Part shown: piece by piece, positions 8,713 to 17,249 of the stretch
Position numbering within the stretch: position 1 is the first letter of the stretch
Layout: each line of letters opens with the position of its first letter
Made by a program: the position numbers and the translations under genes
Notes under the pieces: model-generated
Told to the model about the DNA's origin: nothing
Seen by the model: only the letters and a program-made list of their open reading frames with translations
Database searches by the model: none
Assembly: GCA_028033615.1 (NCBI GenBank)
Contig: JAOFDG010000011.1
Coordinates: 1 to 43,932, forward strand
DNA: 43,932 nucleotides
Source of the DNA: Verrucomicrobiales bacterium
GTDB lineage: Bacteria; Verrucomicrobiota; Verrucomicrobiia; Verrucomicrobiales; DEV007
Direction: 5' to 3'

Positions 8713-9879
8713 GTGAAGATGGAAACTTTGAGCATTTTTTTAGCATTGGTTTCCTTTATAACTGGAGCGTGCATAGGCTCATTTCTTAATGTGGTCATAT
8801 TCAGATTGCCTAGAGATTTATCAGTAAACAAACCTAAACGTTCATTTTGCCCAAATTGTAAATATATAATTCCGAGTTATTTTAATATCCCACTTTTTAG
8901 TTGGCTGATGCTCAAGGGAAAATGTAAAAATTGTGGAGCAAAGTTATCTGGTCAGTATTTTCTAGTTGAATTATTAACTGCTATTCTGTTCCTAATATTT
9001 TGGTTTATCTACGGTGGTGACTTACAAGGAAATATTTATAATACAATTTCGCTAGTACTCCCCGGGTGGTTGTTTATAGCACTAATTATTTCAGCCTCGT
9101 TCATTGATTTTGAACATCAGATTATACCTGACAAAATAAATTTAGTTGGTGTTCTTTTTGGATTAATTTTTTCATTTATTTTCCCAATATTTCCTGACTC
9201 ATTTATGGGTTTCGACTCAAATCAATTGTTTGGTTTGAGTGGTAACAGTCGTTTAGCGTCATCTCTTCATTCGATGATCGGTGGAGTCACTGGGTTTCTG
9301 CTTATTTACTTTGTTGTAATACTTGGTCGTATTGCCTTCGGTTCTAAAGTGCTTAGTAAAAACATCTCAGGAAAATGGTTCATTAAAGAAGGAGTAGATA
9401 ATCCAATATTAAATTACGATGATAAGGATATGCGTTTCGAAGATATCTATTTTGTCGGAACAGAAAAATTAATTTTTGATACTAACAAAGTTGTTATCAA
9501 TGGTAGAAAAATTAAGACTGATAATCTAATAATACATTATGATCGGTTGATTATTAACGGCGATGAAGTTGAAATTAAGGATTGGGTTAGTCTTGAGGGT
9601 GACTTTTCAAAAATAACATATTTACGAGAGGCTATGGGATTTGGAGACGTAAAGTTCATGGCAATGATTGGGGTTTTTGTTGGTTGGCAGGGAGTGCTGT
9701 TTACCCTTTTTATGGCATCAATTATAGGCACTATTATTAGTCTCCCTTCGAAATTTATAAATAGAGACAGTGTTTTGAGTCGTGTTCCATTTGGACCGTT
9801 TCTATCCACTGGCTCACTTATTTGGATTCTCTGTGGACCAGAATTATTAAAAAGATATTTATTACTTATTGGCAGTTAG
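8713..9879 (+). CDS. Type IV prepilin peptidase (A24 family) with a large internal insert
   Basis: A 388-residue membrane protein. PilD/GspO-type peptidases cleave the leader of type IV pilins and pseudopilins and usually N-methylate the new N-terminus. The N-terminal domain has the GACIGSFLNVVIFRLP signature and the two zinc cysteine pairs, Cys46/Cys49 and Cys71/Cys74. The catalytic aspartates are Asp132 in SFIDFEHQIIPD and Asp312 in GFGDVKFM. Between them, about residues 205-300, is a hydrophilic insert with two similar short beta-like units (VVINGRKIK and LIINGDEVE) that most proteobacterial homologues lack. The start may be GTG 8713 or ATG 8719, two codons later. No pilus genes are nearby. 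The next gene starts 15 bases downstream. Confidence 0.9.
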   Translation: MKMETLSIFLALVSFITGACIGSFLNVVIFRLPRDLSVNKPKRSFCPNCKYIIPSYFNIPLFSWLMLKGKCKNCGAKLSGQYFLVELLTAILFLIFWFIYGGDLQGNIYNTISLVLPGWLFIALIISASFIDFEHQIIPDKINLVGVLFGLIFSFIFPIFPDSFMGFDSNQLFGLSGNSRLASSLHSMIGGVTGFLLIYFVVILGRIAFGSKVLSKNISGKWFIKEGVDNPILNYDDKDMRFEDIYFVGTEKLIFDTNKVVINGRKIKTDNLIIHYDRLIINGDEVEIKDWVSLEGDFSKITYLREAMGFGDVKFMAMIGVFVGWQGVLFTLFMASIIGTIISLPSKFINRDSVLSRVPFGPFLSTGSLIWILCGPELLKRYLLLIGS

Positions 9880-9894
9880 TATATTTGAAACGTA

Positions 9895-11400
9895 ATGTTT
9901 AACAGAGCACTTATATTAAACCTTACTCATTTAGGTCTTTCGTTTTTGTTTTTAATAGTTAATTCATTTGCTGGTAAGCTTTCTGATTACGGTTACAGCG
10001 ATGATCTAGATGGAGTAAAAAAAATTCTTGGTGAACTTAATGGGCCTTATGACCATGAAGTAGTCGAAAGGCTAATAATAGATTTAGGCGCTAACGAATT
10101 CTTATTAAGAGAAAGCGCCACAATTAGATTGAGTAATATGCCACTCATAGACCGGAAGAAGCTTCTTTCCAGATTATCAGAATTGAGTTTAGAGCAGAAA
10201 ATTCGAGTACAAAGAATTCTTAAAAAGAACAGTGAAGAAAACTTTGTTCGAATGCTTGAAGCTTTAAATGAAATAATTATTGAGGGAAAACACGAAGGTT
10301 TTTTAGAGGATTTATGGAAATCAGCAGATAAAGCTGAATACAAAACTTTTTCAAATTTATGGAGGCTTTATAATGATTCAAGTCTAGCTACTTTTGTTGA
10401 AAGTGACGTGGATTTAGTAAAAGAAAATTTATATAGTGATAATGGAATAGTTCGTTACTCTGCAGTTCAATTGATAATTAATTTATTGGGAAAGGAATCA
10501 GTTCCTCTTATTGCCGAGCTCATTAATGACAACAATGATCAAATTAAATGGAATGTGGCAAATTCCTTGATGAATTTTGGTAGTAGAGAGTGTCTTAAAC
10601 CATTTAGTGAGTTATTAATGTGTGAAGACTTTGGTTTGAGGTGGAGAAGTGTAGAAGCGTTGCGTAATTTAACAGATCAAGAATTTGGTTATTATGCTGC
10701 CGGAAATGCAGAAGATAGAAGCGCGTCTGCTAACTTATGGGGAAAGTGGATTATAAAGAACAAAGAAATTGCTAACCTTAGATTTATTAATCCATTAAAT
10801 AAAACGATTAATCTTTTCGATGGAGTTAGTTTAAATGGGTGGGAGATTAGACCCCTTACTGGATTTGGTCTTGTTGCACCAAAGAATATTAAAAATGGGT
10901 GGGGGATTGAAGATAAATGTCTTAGCGCAAAAAAAGGATTTAGATCAGAGCTAGTTAGTTCAGCAAGTTTTTTGGATTATGAATTTTCAATATATTATAA
11001 GCTTACTGATAATCGAAGTGACGGTGGTATAGGTATTTTCGCTGGTGGTGCCGATGAAGGGTATGTTGAAGTTCAATTGCACCGACAAAATTCAGGTGAT
11101 TTATATAACTTAGCCTCTGGGGCGAATAAGAGAAAATTAGAGGAGAATAAGAGAATATTCCTTTTGGATGATGGTAATCCCTTTATTGGTAGGTCAAATA
11201 AATTTAAAGCCAGCAATGAAAATGATGATGACTGGAATAAAATGACAATTAGGGTGCAAAACGGACAGTCAGAAGTCAAAATAAATAACGAGGTTCAAAA
11301 CCGCGTACTTTTGAAGGGTAATAGCCCCTCAAAATTAGTGATTAGAAATGAAAGTTATGGTGAAGTTTTATTTAAGAATATTATTCTTAAAAAACTTTAG
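9895..11400 (+). CDS. Exported HEAT-repeat protein with C-terminal DUF1080 (3-keto-disaccharide hydrolase-like) domain
   Basis: A 501-residue protein with an N-terminal signal peptide (about 1-26). Residues about 55-270 are helical and look like HEAT or armadillo-type repeats (for example the SAVQLIINLLG and WNVANSLMNFG helices). Residues 307-501 are a DUF1080 domain: LFDGVSLNGWEIRP opens it, and the jelly-roll pattern continues through SDGGIGIF and YVEVQLHR to LVIRNESYGEVLFKNIILKKL. DUF1080 proteins are abundant in PVC bacteria. Some are 3-keto-glycoside hydrolases and others may be carbohydrate-binding. It sits 15 bases after the prepilin peptidase and may be co-transcribed with it. It converges on rpsI with an eight-base gap and no visible terminator. 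Confidence 0.82.
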   Translation: MFNRALILNLTHLGLSFLFLIVNSFAGKLSDYGYSDDLDGVKKILGELNGPYDHEVVERLIIDLGANEFLLRESATIRLSNMPLIDRKKLLSRLSELSLEQKIRVQRILKKNSEENFVRMLEALNEIIIEGKHEGFLEDLWKSADKAEYKTFSNLWRLYNDSSLATFVESDVDLVKENLYSDNGIVRYSAVQLIINLLGKESVPLIAELINDNNDQIKWNVANSLMNFGSRECLKPFSELLMCEDFGLRWRSVEALRNLTDQEFGYYAAGNAEDRSASANLWGKWIIKNKEIANLRFINPLNKTINLFDGVSLNGWEIRPLTGFGLVAPKNIKNGWGIEDKCLSAKKGFRSELVSSASFLDYEFSIYYKLTDNRSDGGIGIFAGGADEGYVEVQLHRQNSGDLYNLASGANKRKLEENKRIFLLDDGNPFIGRSNKFKASNENDDDWNKMTIRVQNGQSEVKINNEVQNRVLLKGNSPSKLVIRNESYGEVLFKNIILKKL

Positions 11401-11408
11401 ACAGAATT

Positions 11409-11804
11409 TTATCTCTTAGAAAACTGGAAACGTTTTCTTGCTCCAGGTTGGCCAGCTTTCTTCCGCTCTTTTTTCCTGGAATCTCTTGTTAATAGCCCTT
11501 CTGCTCTAAAGGTTTCTCTAAGCTCTGGGTCGTTTTTTAACAAAGCTCTAGCTATGGCAAGTCTAACGGCTCCAATTTGTCCAGTTGTACCTCCGCCATT
11601 TGTTGTCACGGTTAAGTCCCAAGACTTAGGTTGATTAGCAACTTGTAGAGGATGGAGTAAACTGTTTTGTAGGGCCAGTGTAGGAAAATATTCATCCATT
11701 GGCTTTTGATTTACTGTAATAGCTCCGTCGCCAGCTTTCATCTGAATTCGTGCCACAGCAGTTTTTCTTCTTCCTACGGAGGTTATGGTAGAACTGTTAC
11801 TCAT
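11409..11804 (-). CDS. rpsI: 30S ribosomal protein S9
   Basis: 131 residues, full length. The N-terminal GRRKTAVARI motif and the C-terminal KRFQFSKR tail, which reaches toward the P-site tRNA in ribosome structures, are both present. It lies 22 bases downstream of rplM, the standard bacterial L13-S9 pair, and should be translated from the same mRNA. No Shine-Dalgarno is visible before the ATG; the upstream bases are TAAAATTTT. Confidence 0.98.
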   Translation of the reverse strand: MSNSSTITSVGRRKTAVARIQMKAGDGAITVNQKPMDEYFPTLALQNSLLHPLQVANQPKSWDLTVTTNGGGTTGQIGAVRLAIARALLKNDPELRETFRAEGLLTRDSRKKERKKAGQPGARKRFQFSKR

Positions 11805-11826
11805 AAAATTTTAGTCTAAATAAGAA

Positions 11827-12255
11827 TTATAATTCAATTTGAGTTGGGTTCTGAGCTTCATGAGTATGTTCAGAACCTGCAAAAATTTTCAATTTTTTGA
11901 TTATCTGTCTTCCAAGTTTATTTCTGGGAACCATTCCTTTTACTGCAAATTCGACTAATCTCTCAGGCGCTTTTTCTCTGAGTGTAGCTGGGGTGTCTTG
12001 ATGATGACCGCCAACGTAACCAGAATATCGATGGTAAATTTTTTGTTGTTCTTTTCTCCCACTTAGTCTGACTTTATCTGCATTTATCACTACAACAAAA
12101 TCGCCTGTATCAACATGAGGAGTAAAAGTGGGTTTGTTCTTGCCTCTTAATAATGATGCAGCCTTAACAGCAATGTTACCAAGAATCTGATCTGTGGCAT
12201 CGATTACGAACCATTCGCGTTTAATATCTGCTGGTTTTGCTGAAAATGTTTTCAT
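11827..12255 (-). CDS. rplM: 50S ribosomal protein L13
   Basis: 142 residues, the usual length. Recognisable L13 motifs are [14 protein letters not shown], the KVRLSGRK stretch, HRYSGYVGG and [13 protein letters not shown]. It is the first gene of the rplM-rpsI operon. A near-consensus sigma-70 promoter lies 35 to 63 bases upstream, giving a predicted leader of about 28 bases. No autoregulatory structure was recognised in that leader. Confidence 0.98.
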   Translation of the reverse strand: MKTFSAKPADIKREWFVIDATDQILGNIAVKAASLLRGKNKPTFTPHVDTGDFVVVINADKVRLSGRKEQQKIYHRYSGYVGGHHQDTPATLREKAPERLVEFAVKGMVPRNKLGRQIIKKLKIFAGSEHTHEAQNPTQIEL

Positions 12256-12289
12256 TTATGACAATTTTTAAAAAAAATGAAGGGCGTGA

Positions 12290-12318
12290 ATTTTAGAGTG
12301 CTGTTGGCACAGTGTCAA
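12290..12318 (-). promoter_or_regulatory. Sigma-70 promoter of rplM-rpsI
   Basis: On the minus strand, TTGACA (12318-12313) and TAAAAT (12295-12290) are separated by exactly 17 bases. The -35 is perfect and the -10 has five of six consensus bases. This is the strongest promoter match I found in the window. Confidence 0.8.
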
Positions 12319-12472
12319 ACTCTTATCAGCTGATTTACGTATTATTTGACCTCAAATATTAAAAAATCGATAAATACGGAAAATAAGTAAATTAATTAAT
12401 AATATTGAATGAAATTTTCATTAATGATGAATTTAATTGGATTTCTTTAAACTTGCTTAAGTTTAAGCTTTC

Positions 12473-12478
12473 TATAAT
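12473..12478 (+). promoter_or_regulatory. Putative -10 element for purH
   Basis: A perfect TATAAT lies 18 bases before the purH ATG, and its -35 region is weak. TTGCTT at 12453-12458 is 14 bases upstream, closer than normal. A leader of only about 12 bases is implied. Confidence 0.4.
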
Positions 12479-12496
12479 CCTCCATTCAAAAAATAT

Positions 12497-14044
12497 ATGA
12501 AGATTGAGAGAGCACTTATATCTGTATCAGACAAGACAGGACTCATTCCCTTTGTTAAACGTCTCCATGATTTAGGAGTAGAAATTTTATCAACGGGTGG
12601 TACTGCAAAAGAAATTTCCAATGAAGGGATAACGGTAATTGAAATTTCTGATTATACAGGTGCTCCAGAAATGTTTGATGGTAGACTAAAAACAATTCAT
12701 CCTAAAGTACATGGGGGATTGCTTTTTAGAAGAGATCATCCAGAAGATCCAGATCAAGCTGAGAAAAACGACATACCAAAAATTGATCTTTTAGTCGTTA
12801 ATCTTTACCCTTTTGAAAAAACTATTTCCAAGGAAAATGTAACGTTGGAAGAAGCTATTGATAATATTGATATTGGTGGACCTGCAATGTTGAGAGCGGC
12901 TTCAAAAAATTATAAATCAGTTACGGTGATTACTGACATTGATGATTATGATGCAGTGGCCGACGAAATGGAAAAGTCTGATGGTGAGACGAGCCTTAAG
13001 ACAAGAGAGAGATTAGCAATAAAGGTTTTCTTAAGAACGGGGGGGTATGATAAAACCATTGGGAACTATCTTAATAGCTCACAGAAAACTGATGGAGGGT
13101 ATAGTGTATCATTGCCACTTGCTTCCGAATTACGTTATGGTGAAAATCCACACCAATCAGCTTCTTTGTATGGTAACTTTAATGATTACTTTACTAGACT
13201 TCAGGGTAAGGATCTGTCTTATACAAATGTAATAGATATTGCTGCTGCTTCTCAACTCGTATCAGAGTTTCTAAGGCCAACCGTGGCAATTTTGAAACAT
13301 ACTAATCCTTGTGGAGTTGGTTGTGCTAATGAGGGAGAGGGCCTTCGTGACGCATGGGAAAAAGCTTTTGAGACTGATAAACAAGCCCCTTTCGGGGGTG
13401 TCATTGTTTGTAATCGCTCTCTTAATGAAGGATTAGCTAGAGTTATAGCAGAGATTTTCACTGATATTATTATTGCCCCAGACTTTGATAGTGATGCAAG
13501 AGCAATACTTCAGAAGAAAAAGAGTTTAAGATTAATTAAAGTAGCTGATGAATTTTTTAAAAACGCGATTAATGCCCCTGTCGTGAGATCTGCCCCTGGA
13601 GGTCTTTTAGTAATGGATCCAGACCCTAAAGTTCTTGGCTTGGATGAAATTGAGAAAAAAGTAAAAACTAAAAGGCCGCCTAGTGCAGATGAGATCGAAG
13701 CGATGAAATTTACTTGGAGAGTCTGTAAGCACGTTAAATCAAATGCTATTGTGTTTGGCTCCAAAGATAGGACTCTCGGAATTGGTGCAGGACAAATGTC
13801 CCGAGTTGACTCATGTCGAATAGCAATTTGGAAGGCTAGTGAAGCTGGTCTTTCCTTGAGTGGAAGTTCTGTGGCTAGTGATGCAATGTTTCCATTTCCA
13901 GACGGCTTAATTTCTTCAGTTGAGGCAGGAGCAACTTCATGTATTCAACCTGGAGGTTCAATTCGTGATGAAGAGGTTATTATGGCTGCAGATGAAAGGG
14001 ATGTTGCAATGGTTTTCACAGGTCATAGGCATTTCCTTCATTGA
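12497..14044 (+). CDS. purH: Bifunctional AICAR transformylase / IMP cyclohydrolase
   Basis: 515 residues, the normal length. PurH performs the last two steps of de novo purine synthesis: formylation of AICAR with 10-formyl-THF, then closure to IMP. The N-terminal MGS-like cyclohydrolase domain (about 1-145) shows RALISVSDKTG, LSTGGT and HPKVHGGLL. The C-terminal transformylase domain contains the catalytic pair Lys267-His268 in KHTNPCGVG, and ends with the conserved GGSIRDEEVI and FTGHRHFLH. No other pur genes are nearby. pdxJ starts 24 bases downstream on the same strand, so the two are probably co-transcribed. Confidence 0.97.
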   Translation: MKIERALISVSDKTGLIPFVKRLHDLGVEILSTGGTAKEISNEGITVIEISDYTGAPEMFDGRLKTIHPKVHGGLLFRRDHPEDPDQAEKNDIPKIDLLVVNLYPFEKTISKENVTLEEAIDNIDIGGPAMLRAASKNYKSVTVITDIDDYDAVADEMEKSDGETSLKTRERLAIKVFLRTGGYDKTIGNYLNSSQKTDGGYSVSLPLASELRYGENPHQSASLYGNFNDYFTRLQGKDLSYTNVIDIAAASQLVSEFLRPTVAILKHTNPCGVGCANEGEGLRDAWEKAFETDKQAPFGGVIVCNRSLNEGLARVIAEIFTDIIIAPDFDSDARAILQKKKSLRLIKVADEFFKNAINAPVVRSAPGGLLVMDPDPKVLGLDEIEKKVKTKRPPSADEIEAMKFTWRVCKHVKSNAIVFGSKDRTLGIGAGQMSRVDSCRIAIWKASEAGLSLSGSSVASDAMFPFPDGLISSVEAGATSCIQPGGSIRDEEVIMAADERDVAMVFTGHRHFLH

Positions 14045-14068
14045 GATTAAACCAAATTACTAACAAAT

Positions 14069-14818
14069 ATGGGGATTCTAAAACTAGGTGTTAATATTGA
14101 TCACGTAGCCACACTTAGACAAGCTCGATACAAAGATTGCTCACATAATGTTGAGCCTGATTTAATTCAAGCTGCTAATTCTGCGGTAAGAGGTGGGGCT
14201 GACAGCATAACTGTTCATTTAAGAGAGGATCGACGTCATATTCAGGACAAAGATGTCTATAATATTCGTGAGCTAATTGATAAGCCACTGAATTTAGAAA
14301 TGGCAAATGTTTCTAATGTTTTGAAAGAGGCTCTAAAAATTGTTCCTGATTATATTTGTTTGGTTCCAGAGAAACGAGAGGAGTTAACAACTGAAGGAGG
14401 GCTTGATGTAGTTACCAATTATAGCGATTTGAAAGAAACAACAAAAATAATTCAAGATAAAGGAATACTTGTTAGTTATTTTATAGATCCAGATTTCGAG
14501 CAGATAAAACTAGCTGCTGATTGTAATGCTGATATGATTGAATTACATACTGGAAAATTTGCTAATGCTACTGACTCTTCAGATATTGAAGTAGAATTAC
14601 AGAGATTAATTAAAGCTTCAAAAAAAGCACATGCTCTTGATTTAATTGTTAATGCTGGACATGGAATTAACACATTGAATGTTAATTCACTATTCGATGT
14701 ACCTCATCTTACTGAGCTTAATGTTGGACATCATTTGATATCAAATTCAATCATTTCAGGCATTGAAAATTCAGTAAGAGAATTTAAGAAGGCAATGTCT
14801 CAATATAAGATGCAATAG
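14069..14818 (+). CDS. pdxJ: Pyridoxine 5'-phosphate synthase
   Basis: 249 residues, typical of the family. PdxJ condenses 1-deoxyxylulose 5-phosphate with 3-amino-2-oxopropyl phosphate to give pyridoxine 5'-phosphate in the DXP-dependent vitamin B6 pathway. The TIM-barrel signatures are clear: LGVNIDHVATLRQAR at the N-terminus, ITVHLREDRRHI, and a C-terminal GHGINTLNV plus ELNVGHHLIS. The presence of PdxJ indicates the DXP-dependent route rather than PdxS/PdxT. It follows purH by 24 bases. A hairpin followed by a T tract begins right at its stop. Confidence 0.97.
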   Translation: MGILKLGVNIDHVATLRQARYKDCSHNVEPDLIQAANSAVRGGADSITVHLREDRRHIQDKDVYNIRELIDKPLNLEMANVSNVLKEALKIVPDYICLVPEKREELTTEGGLDVVTNYSDLKETTKIIQDKGILVSYFIDPDFEQIKLAADCNADMIELHTGKFANATDSSDIEVELQRLIKASKKAHALDLIVNAGHGINTLNVNSLFDVPHLTELNVGHHLISNSIISGIENSVREFKKAMSQYKMQ

Positions 14819-14852
14819 GATTTCAATAATCTATTGAAATTCCAATTTTTTT
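14818..14852 (+). terminator. AT-rich hairpin terminator after pdxJ
   Basis: A perfect 9-bp inverted repeat, ATTTCAATA (14820-14828) and TATTGAAAT (14832-14840), has a three-base loop. After a short CCAA it is followed by eight T residues. The stop codon of the convergent gene begins in the loop and continues into the stem. The low GC content makes the strength uncertain. Confidence 0.5.
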
Positions 14853-16762
14853 GGACTCGCTAAATCAATATCGTTTTCAATTTGGCTTCTATCGATATCG
14901 GAAGGAAGAATGTTATTAAGAATTCGATTGATCCCATCCTTAACATAAGAGCTTTTAGGGTATATGCTTTTTGCTTTCAAGTACCAAGTAAGGCTCAGGC
15001 CGTCATGTTTTTCTCGTTCTAGTTTTTCAGCGTTTTTGAGTACTCTAATGAATGAGGGGACCTCTTCTCCTAATTCTACAGATAATCGTAGTAATTCATT
15101 GTCATTACTGAATTGTTCTTGAGCCTTTCTTGATATTTCCCAAGCGCCCCAAGGGTTTTTATTTTCGTTTAGGCCTTTGATTTTGGCGATCTCTTGCTCT
15201 AATGATAATACTTGATTCAAGACTTCTTCAAGATCGTTGGTTCGTTTGGTGTCGTTCTGTACTGCAGCAATAAACCTTCCCCTGTTTTTCATTATTTCCC
15301 TCCTGTTACCTTGAGCTAAAAGTGTATCTAATTCGTTTAAGGTTGTAACTTGAACATCTGCAATTGAAGAAAAAAGATCATTCTGCTCTTTGATTAACGG
15401 ATTCAATGGCCAGGCTTCAATGGCCTCTCTCATCTGTTTTTTATACTCTTCTGTATTGCCCTTTTGTGCAGAGATCTTTGCTTGAGCAATACTTGTGTTG
15501 CTTATGTTTGTGTAAAATTCGATAGCTGCCTTTGCTTTAGAAAAATTAAAGTCTGAAGCCGTTTTTCTCATATTTTGAATAATTTGACTAGCAGTGCTAT
15601 AATCACGAATATCCATGGCGCTTAAAAGCGAGTCAGATTCTCTAACAAATTTTTGAACTTGTTGTTTTTTATCTAGGTCTAGTGTTCTGATTCTAGGAAC
15701 ATATTCACCAATATAGAAGGCTTCAGCTAATCTTTTGGATGCTGTCTCCAATTCATTCTTCTCAGCCAAGAATTCAAAGGCAATGATTGCTTCGTCGACT
15801 TCCCTTATTACCTCACTAGCAAACATGTCTAATGAGGTAACTGTTGGAGTGAGGCCAAGGCCCTTAGCGAGCATTTTATCAGCGTCCGAATTTTCTTTGA
15901 TCTCTATGACTCCATCTCCATCTCTAAAGAGTCTTCTGTAGATCCTCGTTGCAATGAGAACGTGTTCCCATCTTCGTTGAACTGCAAACTGAAGTATCAG
16001 TGCCTGATATTCAATTTTTGCTTGTATCTCAGAAATTCCAATTTTTGTCTTATTTGCAATTCTTAGAGCTTCAATTTCAGCTAGACGTTGAATATATCCA
16101 GCAACTCTTCCTGTATTCGAAATATTTTTCCCCTGGTTCTGCTTGTTGTTTTTATTTTCTTCATTATTACCGCTTTTTCTTCTCGCCTCATCAATAAGGT
16201 TTTCAGATGTTGCTACTTCAACATTCCAATTAAGAAGTTTTCGCTCTTTGTTAAGTGCAGCATTTTGTCCAGCTAGAGCAATTGCATTCCTTTGGCTGTA
16301 GTATACGCCCAAAATAGCTTGTGATAACGAGTCGCATAGATTGGCATCGATTCTATAATTTGAAGCTCTAGGCAATAACGATACTGCATTCTGTAAATGT
16401 TTATTTCCTTTTTTATGAGGGGATAATGAATCAAGAATCATTTTTACGACTTCTCTGTATTCATTGTCGTCTTTATTGTTATCGGGAGGGGTATTTAAAT
16501 ATTTTTCAAACCGTGCTCTCATTAATCGATTATTATTAATGTTCCAATTCTGCCCGTCCCATGAAAAGACCTCCGTTCCAGGATTAAAAATGGGCACATC
16601 AGTTCCTAGGAACGGTTGATCTGATCGTTCTGGTTCCTGATTGATGATTGTGGTTGATTTAGGGTCAGTATTTGTTGTGGAGCGATTCTTGGGTTCGGTC
16701 AAAACTTGGGAATATATAGGGCCAACAAATAACAAAGCGTATATGAAAATATTAAGTTTCAT
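14831..16762 (-). CDS. Exported helical-repeat protein of unknown function
   Basis: A 643-residue protein with a signal peptide (residues about 1-18, ending near IYSQ), so it is exported. A Pro/Ser/Thr-rich linker (about 20-60) is followed by an almost entirely alpha-helical body with TPR-like or coiled-coil character (LQNAVSLLP, ALAGQNAALNKERKLL, LTWYLKAKSIYPKSSYV). A low-complexity Asn/Lys stretch lies around residues 198-212. The C-terminal segment from about 560 is the most TPR-like. I do not recognise a named family. It resembles conserved hypothetical proteins of Verrucomicrobiota. It lies nine bases downstream of a small membrane-anchored protein gene, and the two probably work together in the envelope. 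Confidence 0.6.
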   Translation of the reverse strand: MKLNIFIYALLFVGPIYSQVLTEPKNRSTTNTDPKSTTIINQEPERSDQPFLGTDVPIFNPGTEVFSWDGQNWNINNNRLMRARFEKYLNTPPDNNKDDNEYREVVKMILDSLSPHKKGNKHLQNAVSLLPRASNYRIDANLCDSLSQAILGVYYSQRNAIALAGQNAALNKERKLLNWNVEVATSENLIDEARRKSGNNEENKNNKQNQGKNISNTGRVAGYIQRLAEIEALRIANKTKIGISEIQAKIEYQALILQFAVQRRWEHVLIATRIYRRLFRDGDGVIEIKENSDADKMLAKGLGLTPTVTSLDMFASEVIREVDEAIIAFEFLAEKNELETASKRLAEAFYIGEYVPRIRTLDLDKKQQVQKFVRESDSLLSAMDIRDYSTASQIIQNMRKTASDFNFSKAKAAIEFYTNISNTSIAQAKISAQKGNTEEYKKQMREAIEAWPLNPLIKEQNDLFSSIADVQVTTLNELDTLLAQGNRREIMKNRGRFIAAVQNDTKRTNDLEEVLNQVLSLEQEIAKIKGLNENKNPWGAWEISRKAQEQFSNDNELLRLSVELGEEVPSFIRVLKNAEKLEREKHDGLSLTWYLKAKSIYPKSSYVKDGINRILNNILPSDIDRSQIENDIDLASPKKLEFQ

Positions 16763-16771
16763 TTTTACAAG

Positions 16772-17170
16772 CTAACGTCTAATAATTTCTTTAGCGATAA
16801 GAACTTCATTCGTGCTTACCTCAACGTTGATAGTGAAGCGGTCCCCGATTGCAATATTGGTACTGCTTAGGTCTGGCGGAATTAATATTGGTATAAATTG
16901 ATTTATTGTATCTACTCTTAGTGAAACTACTTCGCCTCTGTCACCAGTCCATCTCAATTTTTCATTAATAGTTCCTGAAACAATTCCTTGTGTGCCAAGT
17001 AATGTAGATCCTTCTTTTATATATTCATTAACATCAAAATTTGTTAATGATCGCAATGAGCCTTTTTGAGATTTCAAGAAGAAGAGGATGGTTGCGAATA
17101 CTACAGCTATAATGATTGCTGTGAATGCAACTAACATTGGGTTTATACCCTTCTGTGCTCTACGTGGCAT
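16772..17170 (-). CDS. Small membrane-anchored protein of unknown function
   Basis: 132 residues. A short positive N-terminus (MPRRAQKG) precedes one transmembrane helix (about residues 11-31). The rest, about 100 residues, is beta-rich and should be extracytoplasmic under the positive-inside rule. It looks like a small barrel or SH3/OB-like fold (GTINEKLRWTGDRGEVVSLRV, then DRFTINVEVSTNEVLIAKEII). I do not recognise the family. It sits immediately upstream of the exported helical protein (nine-base gap) and 79 bases downstream of the ABC transporter gene on the same strand. The tight pairing with the exported protein suggests a shared envelope role. Confidence 0.55.
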   Translation of the reverse strand: MPRRAQKGINPMLVAFTAIIIAVVFATILFFLKSQKGSLRSLTNFDVNEYIKEGSTLLGTQGIVSGTINEKLRWTGDRGEVVSLRVDTINQFIPILIPPDLSSTNIAIGDRFTINVEVSTNEVLIAKEIIRR

Positions 17171-17249
17171 AAATTATATTTACAATAGGTCCTTGTTAGA
17201 TGATTACAAATTTCTTAAGAGAGTTAACTTAAGAAGCTTAATGGTAGTC

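Larger units (their letters stand above)
12256..12496. other. Divergent promoter region rplM / purH
   Basis: This 240-base AT-rich gap contains the rplM promoter (12290-12318, minus) and a TATAAT before purH (12473-12478, plus). A small inverted repeat AAACTT/AAGTTT (12449-12464) overlaps the likely -35 area of purH and could be an operator. That is only a possibility. Confidence 0.5.
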
